From a virus, in IMG/VR virus record IMGVR_UViG_3300036820_000031, positions 1 to 44,634 of that record: a stretch of DNA of 44,634 nt. One strand, given 5' to 3'. Positions 41,987 through 44,634 of the stretch are shown one piece after another. Each line of letters starts with the position of its first letter. Within the stretch, counting starts at the first letter, position 1. The position numbers and the translations under genes are program-made. The notes beneath the pieces are model-generated. The model was not told where the DNA came from. It did no database searches and was given only the letters and a program-made list of their open reading frames with translations.

Positions 41987-42427
41987 TCATGGGCAGCCAC
42001 ACGCAGTGGCGAATGCCGACGCCATGGCCGCGTTGTAGATAATTCTTATTGGCGCCTCGGCCGCTAGATAGGCGTCTTTTGCTGGCATCACAGCCGCGAG
42101 ATAGGCATTCTTAGCCAACGTCTCAAACGCGGCCAAGGCCGCGGTGTAGGCGGCATAAGCTGGCCCCGCGACCGCATCGTAAGGGGCATAAGCCTCCACC
42201 ACGGCAGCCTTGTAGGCAGCTTCAGCTGGTGCCAAGGCTTCGACGTAAGCGTCAAAAGCCGCATCGCTTAGGAGGTTCCGGGCTGCCCAATTCCAATGAA
42301 AATCCTGGGCGTGCTGGACACAAAGGTCTCGGGTGACAGTCACCCCGTTCGGGAACAGTTCACAGAATTTGTCGCGCTGGGCGACGCAGGCGCCAGTGCG
42401 CACCAGCAGGGAGTAAATGATTTTCAT
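41987..42427 (-). CDS. Ala/Tyr-rich protein, duplicate 2
   Basis: 146 residues. The head (LVRTGACVAQRDKFCELFPNG, then WNWAARNLLS) and the last residues (AFATACGCP) are the same as in the next gene, while the repeat-rich middle is longer (AYAAYTAALAAFETLAKNAY). This is consistent with recent tandem duplication followed by repeat expansion. Function unknown. Confidence 0.74.
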   Translation of the reverse strand: MKIIYSLLVRTGACVAQRDKFCELFPNGVTVTRDLCVQHAQDFHWNWAARNLLSDAAFDAYVEALAPAEAAYKAAVVEAYAPYDAVAGPAYAAYTAALAAFETLAKNAYLAAVMPAKDAYLAAEAPIRIIYNAAMASAFATACGCP

Positions 42428-42487
42428 GGTAGCTTTCCCTTCCTTGTTCGTTGTGGTTCAGTCCATACGCGCCAGTGGGCGCGGCCG

Positions 42488-43057
42488 TCAACCGATCTCG
42501 GCCGGAGGAGGAGGAGGCAAATGCCAGCGCAAAGGGATCACCAGCCGGCCAAAGCGCAACACCTTCTCCCCCTGCGTCACGCAGTCCTGCATGGCGCCCT
42601 GGGCCAGGATACTGAGTGTGACGGCGAGCCGCTGACGCTCAGCTTGTGTGGCACTGCCGCCTGTGCGCGCTTCGCCCCACACGGCTTTCATGACCTCCGA
42701 CGTTGACATGGCATGCCCCCGGACGGCCTCGCGTGCAACGCCTTCGCGTGCCGCTTGCTCCACCACCGGGAATAGGGTGGCAGGGCGTGTGCTGACGTCC
42801 AGGAGCGCCGGCCAATCACGGCCAACTGCCGACGCAGGGGATGGGGCGAACATCGCCTTAGCTTCGGCTGTCCACGCTCGCTCCCGAGCCTGAACCGCGT
42901 CCAGGGCAGCGTGGTAGGCTGCCATAGCCGGCAGCACGGCATGGAGCGTGGCGGCAGCTTGGTGGCGACGTTTAGCAACCGCAGCCTGGACCATGGCGGT
43001 AGCCTCGGCCAAGGAGCGCGGTATGTTAGAAGAACAAAGCCACTCTTTCTCACACAT
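42488..43057 (-). CDS. Hypothetical helical protein
   Basis: 189 residues, helical and Ala-rich with few polar patches (LAEATAMVQAAVAKRRHQAAATLHAV), ending with a Pro run (LPPPPPAEIG). No family was recognised. It has its own promoter in the inverted-repeat region at 43077-43200. Confidence 0.68.
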   Translation of the reverse strand: MCEKEWLCSSNIPRSLAEATAMVQAAVAKRRHQAAATLHAVLPAMAAYHAALDAVQARERAWTAEAKAMFAPSPASAVGRDWPALLDVSTRPATLFPVVEQAAREGVAREAVRGHAMSTSEVMKAVWGEARTGGSATQAERQRLAVTLSILAQGAMQDCVTQGEKVLRFGRLVIPLRWHLPPPPPAEIG

Positions 43058-43076
43058 TTAATTTTTCCCTACTGTT

Positions 43077-43184
43077 TGGGTGATAAGTCGGCGATGCACC
43101 CTGGATTTTCTCTAGCCTATTGACCTCCAGGGGCAGCTGGGTAAACTAGAGATAATCTAAAGTGCATCGCCGACTTATCACCCA
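43077..43184. repeat. 108-bp cruciform-like element with 23-bp perfect inverted repeats
   Basis: Bases 43077-43099 are the exact reverse complement of 43162-43184. Inside, 43104-43115 and 43146-43157 form a second 12-bp pair with one mismatch, and CCAG/CTGG may form a tip. No gene covers it. Target-site duplications at the outer ends are not seen. It may be a paired operator, an origin hairpin or a structured RNA. Confidence 0.9.
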
Positions 43185-43200
43185 TTTTCTGAAAAGTCAA
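43172..43200 (-). promoter_or_regulatory. Internal early promoter overlapping an inverted repeat arm
   Basis: On the minus strand: TTGACT (43200-43195), 17 bases, TAAGTC (43177-43172), with an extended TGATAAGTC. The right arm of the repeat covers the -10 and spacer, so a bound protein would block polymerase. Confidence 0.5.
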
Positions 43201-43242
43201 GGGGTCTGTGTAGGGTTGCTACACCAGCCCTTTGGCCGAGGC

Positions 43243-43650
43243 TTAGCCTCCAAGGTAGAAGTAGACCCGCCCGTTGTCACCGGGATATAGGCTCCCGCTG
43301 ATTGTGCCAGCCTCAGCCAGTTCGCGGGCCTTGGCCCAATCGACTGGAAGGAGGTCACCGCACAAGTGCTCCAGATAGCGCATCTCACTGCTGACTAATT
43401 GGATAAACAGGGCGTTGCACTGCGCGTCAGACCATGTGGCGATTTCCTCCTCTGACCATGCGCCAAACCCGCGCACGTAGCTACGCAAAGCCTCAATCTG
43501 TTCCTCAGTGGTAAGGATGGGGGCGTCGGTGCCTACACGCATGGCATTGGCCCAGGTTTCTGCCCCCGCGTTCTGCCCGCGCTCAGTTTTGCTGGCGAAG
43601 AAGTCATAGGCATCTGCGGCACAAAAGAACTCGGTTACGTCGATTTCCAT
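43243..43650 (-). CDS. Conserved phage hypothetical protein
   Basis: 135 residues, acidic: AADAYDFFASKTERGQNAGA and WSEEEIATWSDAQCNALFIQ, then LYPGDNGRVYFYLGG. I recognise the WSxxExNALxIQ-type segment from other phage hypotheticals of unknown function. It lies early in the leftward operon, so an anti-host or regulatory role is possible. Confidence 0.72.
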   Translation of the reverse strand: MEIDVTEFFCAADAYDFFASKTERGQNAGAETWANAMRVGTDAPILTTEEQIEALRSYVRGFGAWSEEEIATWSDAQCNALFIQLVSSEMRYLEHLCGDLLPVDWAKARELAEAGTISGSLYPGDNGRVYFYLGG

Positions 43651-43659
43651 GGCGTCACC

Positions 43660-43893
43660 TCACGAGTGGAACGCGCGGCAGCACGAGACAGAACAAAACA
43701 CATACCCGCTGCGGCGGACTGGACGGGTGTTGTCATCACGCTCCGTCCAGTAGGCATAGAGGCTGGGCTTACCGCCTGCCCTGCCTGCGCCAATGCTGCC
43801 GCACCAGTCGCAGGTCCGCCCTGGCATGGTATGCGCCCGCTCGCGCATCAAGGCAGTTCGGGCGAACGGGTCGCGGCTAATCCGTATTGCCAT
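43660..43893 (-). CDS. Small zinc-binding protein
   Basis: 77 residues with two cysteine pairs: CDWC (residues 28-31) and CSVSCC near the end (about residues 67-72), spaced as in a zinc ribbon. Early operon position. The target is unknown. Confidence 0.66.
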   Translation of the reverse strand: MAIRISRDPFARTALMRERAHTMPGRTCDWCGSIGAGRAGGKPSLYAYWTERDDNTRPVRRSGYVFCSVSCCRAFHS

Positions 43894-43894
43894 G

Positions 43895-44116
43895 TCAGTT
43901 TCCCTTGTGCTTGGCCGCAGTGTAGTGATGGAGTGCCTCGGCGACGCGGGACTGTGCCATCAAATTGTCCTGGTTCAGGTAGTCGCCGCGTTGCATCGCG
44001 ACGTGCGGGAGTGCCAGACGCAGCAGTGCCAGCACCCGCGGGTCAACGCTACGCAGGGAACGGCCGATCTCGAGCAGCGTAAGGGCCAGAGAGGCGTTGC
44101 TGATTTTCGTGGTCAT
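43895..44116 (-). CDS. Small helical early protein
   Basis: 73 residues: MTTKISNASLALTLLEIGRS then a helical body, ending AAKHKGN. The last codons double as the ribosome binding site for the next gene. The ending and this arrangement are shared with the upstream gene (AAKHEGD). Function unknown. Confidence 0.65.
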   Translation of the reverse strand: MTTKISNASLALTLLEIGRSLRSVDPRVLALLRLALPHVAMQRGDYLNQDNLMAQSRVAEALHHYTAAKHKGN

Positions 44117-44117
44117 G

Positions 44118-44285
44118 TCAATCTCCCTCGTGCTTAGCTGCAGTGTGCGCGGTCCATAGATCGATGACAATGCACGCTTCCATGCGTTCGGTCGGGTCAT
44201 CCGACTGAGTGGACAGACGTGCGCCAATCAACCAATCCGGTTCGGTTGAGCGGCTTGCTGGTTTGCTGGGGATGATTTTGATCAC
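44118..44285 (-). CDS. Small early protein
   Basis: 55 residues from GTG 44285, which overlaps the preceding stop (GTGA); ATG 44303 would add six. The sequence contains WLIGARLSTQSDDPTERMEA and ends AAKHEGD. No family was recognised. Confidence 0.58.
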   Translation of the reverse strand: MIKIIPSKPASRSTEPDWLIGARLSTQSDDPTERMEACIVIDLWTAHTAAKHEGD

Positions 44286-44419
44286 TTTAGGATATCCGCG
44301 CATTCCAGCAAGGTCACCAGTTTGCGCGCCCATTGCGCCGCGTCGCTGTCCTTGCCGCATTGCTTGTAGGCAATTGCTTTAGCGAGTGCCTGAGCGACTG
44401 CTGAACGGTCGATTGCCAT
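44282..44419 (-). CDS. First gene of the leftward operon, small protein
   Basis: 45 residues, helical (DRSAVAQALAKAIAYKQCGK, then WARKLVTLLECADI). It follows the promoter at 44448 after an AAGGGAACACGA ribosome binding site. As first gene of the early arm it might be an anti-host or regulatory protein. Confidence 0.63.
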   Translation of the reverse strand: MAIDRSAVAQALAKAIAYKQCGKDSDAAQWARKLVTLLECADILK

Positions 44420-44447
44420 TCGTGTTCCCTTTCGTTTGCGTGGTTCC

Positions 44448-44476
44448 GACATATCCCCACTGGCTGACCGTGTCAA
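44448..44476 (-). promoter_or_regulatory. Main leftward early promoter
   Basis: On the minus strand: TTGACA (44476-44471), 17 bases, TATGTC (44453-44448). It is about 30 bases before the first early gene and is preceded by an A-rich stretch (GTAAAAACATTT) that may act as an UP element. Confidence 0.68.
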
Positions 44477-44497
44477 AATGTTTTTACTGCTGTCCTA

Positions 44498-44511
44498 TCA
44501 CGATAACGTGA
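44498..44511. promoter_or_regulatory. Palindromic operator-like site
   Basis: TCACG-ATAA-CGTGA is a perfect five-base dyad about 22 bases upstream of the leftward -35 box, at the edge of the terminal repeat. A repressor or activator could bind here. Confidence 0.4.
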
Positions 44512-44634
44512 GATATATCGGAATGGTCATCCCTCCACACGATCGTTCCATGATGGCGCGACGACCGTCCCGATCTTCCGCATGCTGGCCATCGCGCCAT
44601 CATCGTCGTGATCCGGCCTCGCGACAGGTGATCA
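44508..44634. repeat. Terminal direct repeat, right copy
   Basis: Exact copy of bases 1-127. See the left copy for interpretation. Confidence 0.97.

Noticed and set aside
43077-43184. Insertion sequence or complete mobile element
   Set aside because: The inverted repeats enclose only 62 bases, no transposase is present and no target duplication is visible.

Overview
This window looks like the complete genome of a temperate podovirus (class Caudoviricetes) of a Gram-negative, probably proteobacterial, high-GC host. The first 127 bases recur exactly as the last 127 bases, so the sequence closes into a circle of 44,507 bp or carries a short direct terminal repeat. The short-tail gene set (T7 gp11/gp12-like tube and nozzle, gp14/15/16-like ejection proteins, portal and scaffold), together with a tyrosine integrase and excisionase, defines the lifestyle. 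The host genus cannot be read from the sequence; the holin-like, lipoprotein and transglycosylase-like lysis genes fit a Gram-negative cell.

Rightward half (360-25943): packaging (terS, terL), portal, a Bbp19-like protein, scaffold, a cluster of small genes with a glycosyltransferase, major capsid and a probable cement protein, small tail/fibre proteins, tail tube A (with five carbohydrate-binding-like modules), a giant nozzle protein (with four more such modules and a large beta-rich insertion), three internal virion/ejection proteins, a YadA-like trimeric tail fibre, then a lysis cassette (two small membrane proteins, two lipoproteins, a transglycosylase-like endolysin). Four sigma70-like promoters (2599, 5699, 7017, 24296) overlap or abut the stop codon of the preceding gene. 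A hairpin can hide the ribosome binding site of the capsid gene. A palindromic terminator at 26017-26039 closes the unit.

Leftward half (26023-44419, all on the minus strand): small early genes start from a strong promoter at 44448-44476. Then come a 23-bp inverted repeat around an internal promoter, two tandemly duplicated Ala/Tyr-rich genes, a primase-polymerase/RecA-like helicase, a small gene that appears frameshifted, a SNF2-type helicase, a DUF2800 nuclease, a gp2.5-like single-strand binding protein (DUF2815), family A DNA polymerase, a PD-(D/E)XK resolvase-like nuclease, a ParB-like/metallophosphoesterase fusion, a DUF1937/MazZ-like nucleotide pyrophosphohydrolase fusion, and finally xis and int. 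Most neighbouring genes overlap by 1-8 bases (ATGA, GTGA, TGATG or TTGA junctions), and this fixed many starts.

The two arms diverge from a roughly 440-bp control region that spans the ends of the window. No CI-like repressor, tRNA, CRISPR array or reverse transcriptase was recognised. The most unusual parts are the carbohydrate-binding-like modules built into the tail tube and nozzle, the ParB-phosphoesterase and DUF1937-MazZ fusions next to the polymerase, the 108-bp cruciform-like element, the phased A-tracts, and the RBS-masking hairpin of the capsid gene.
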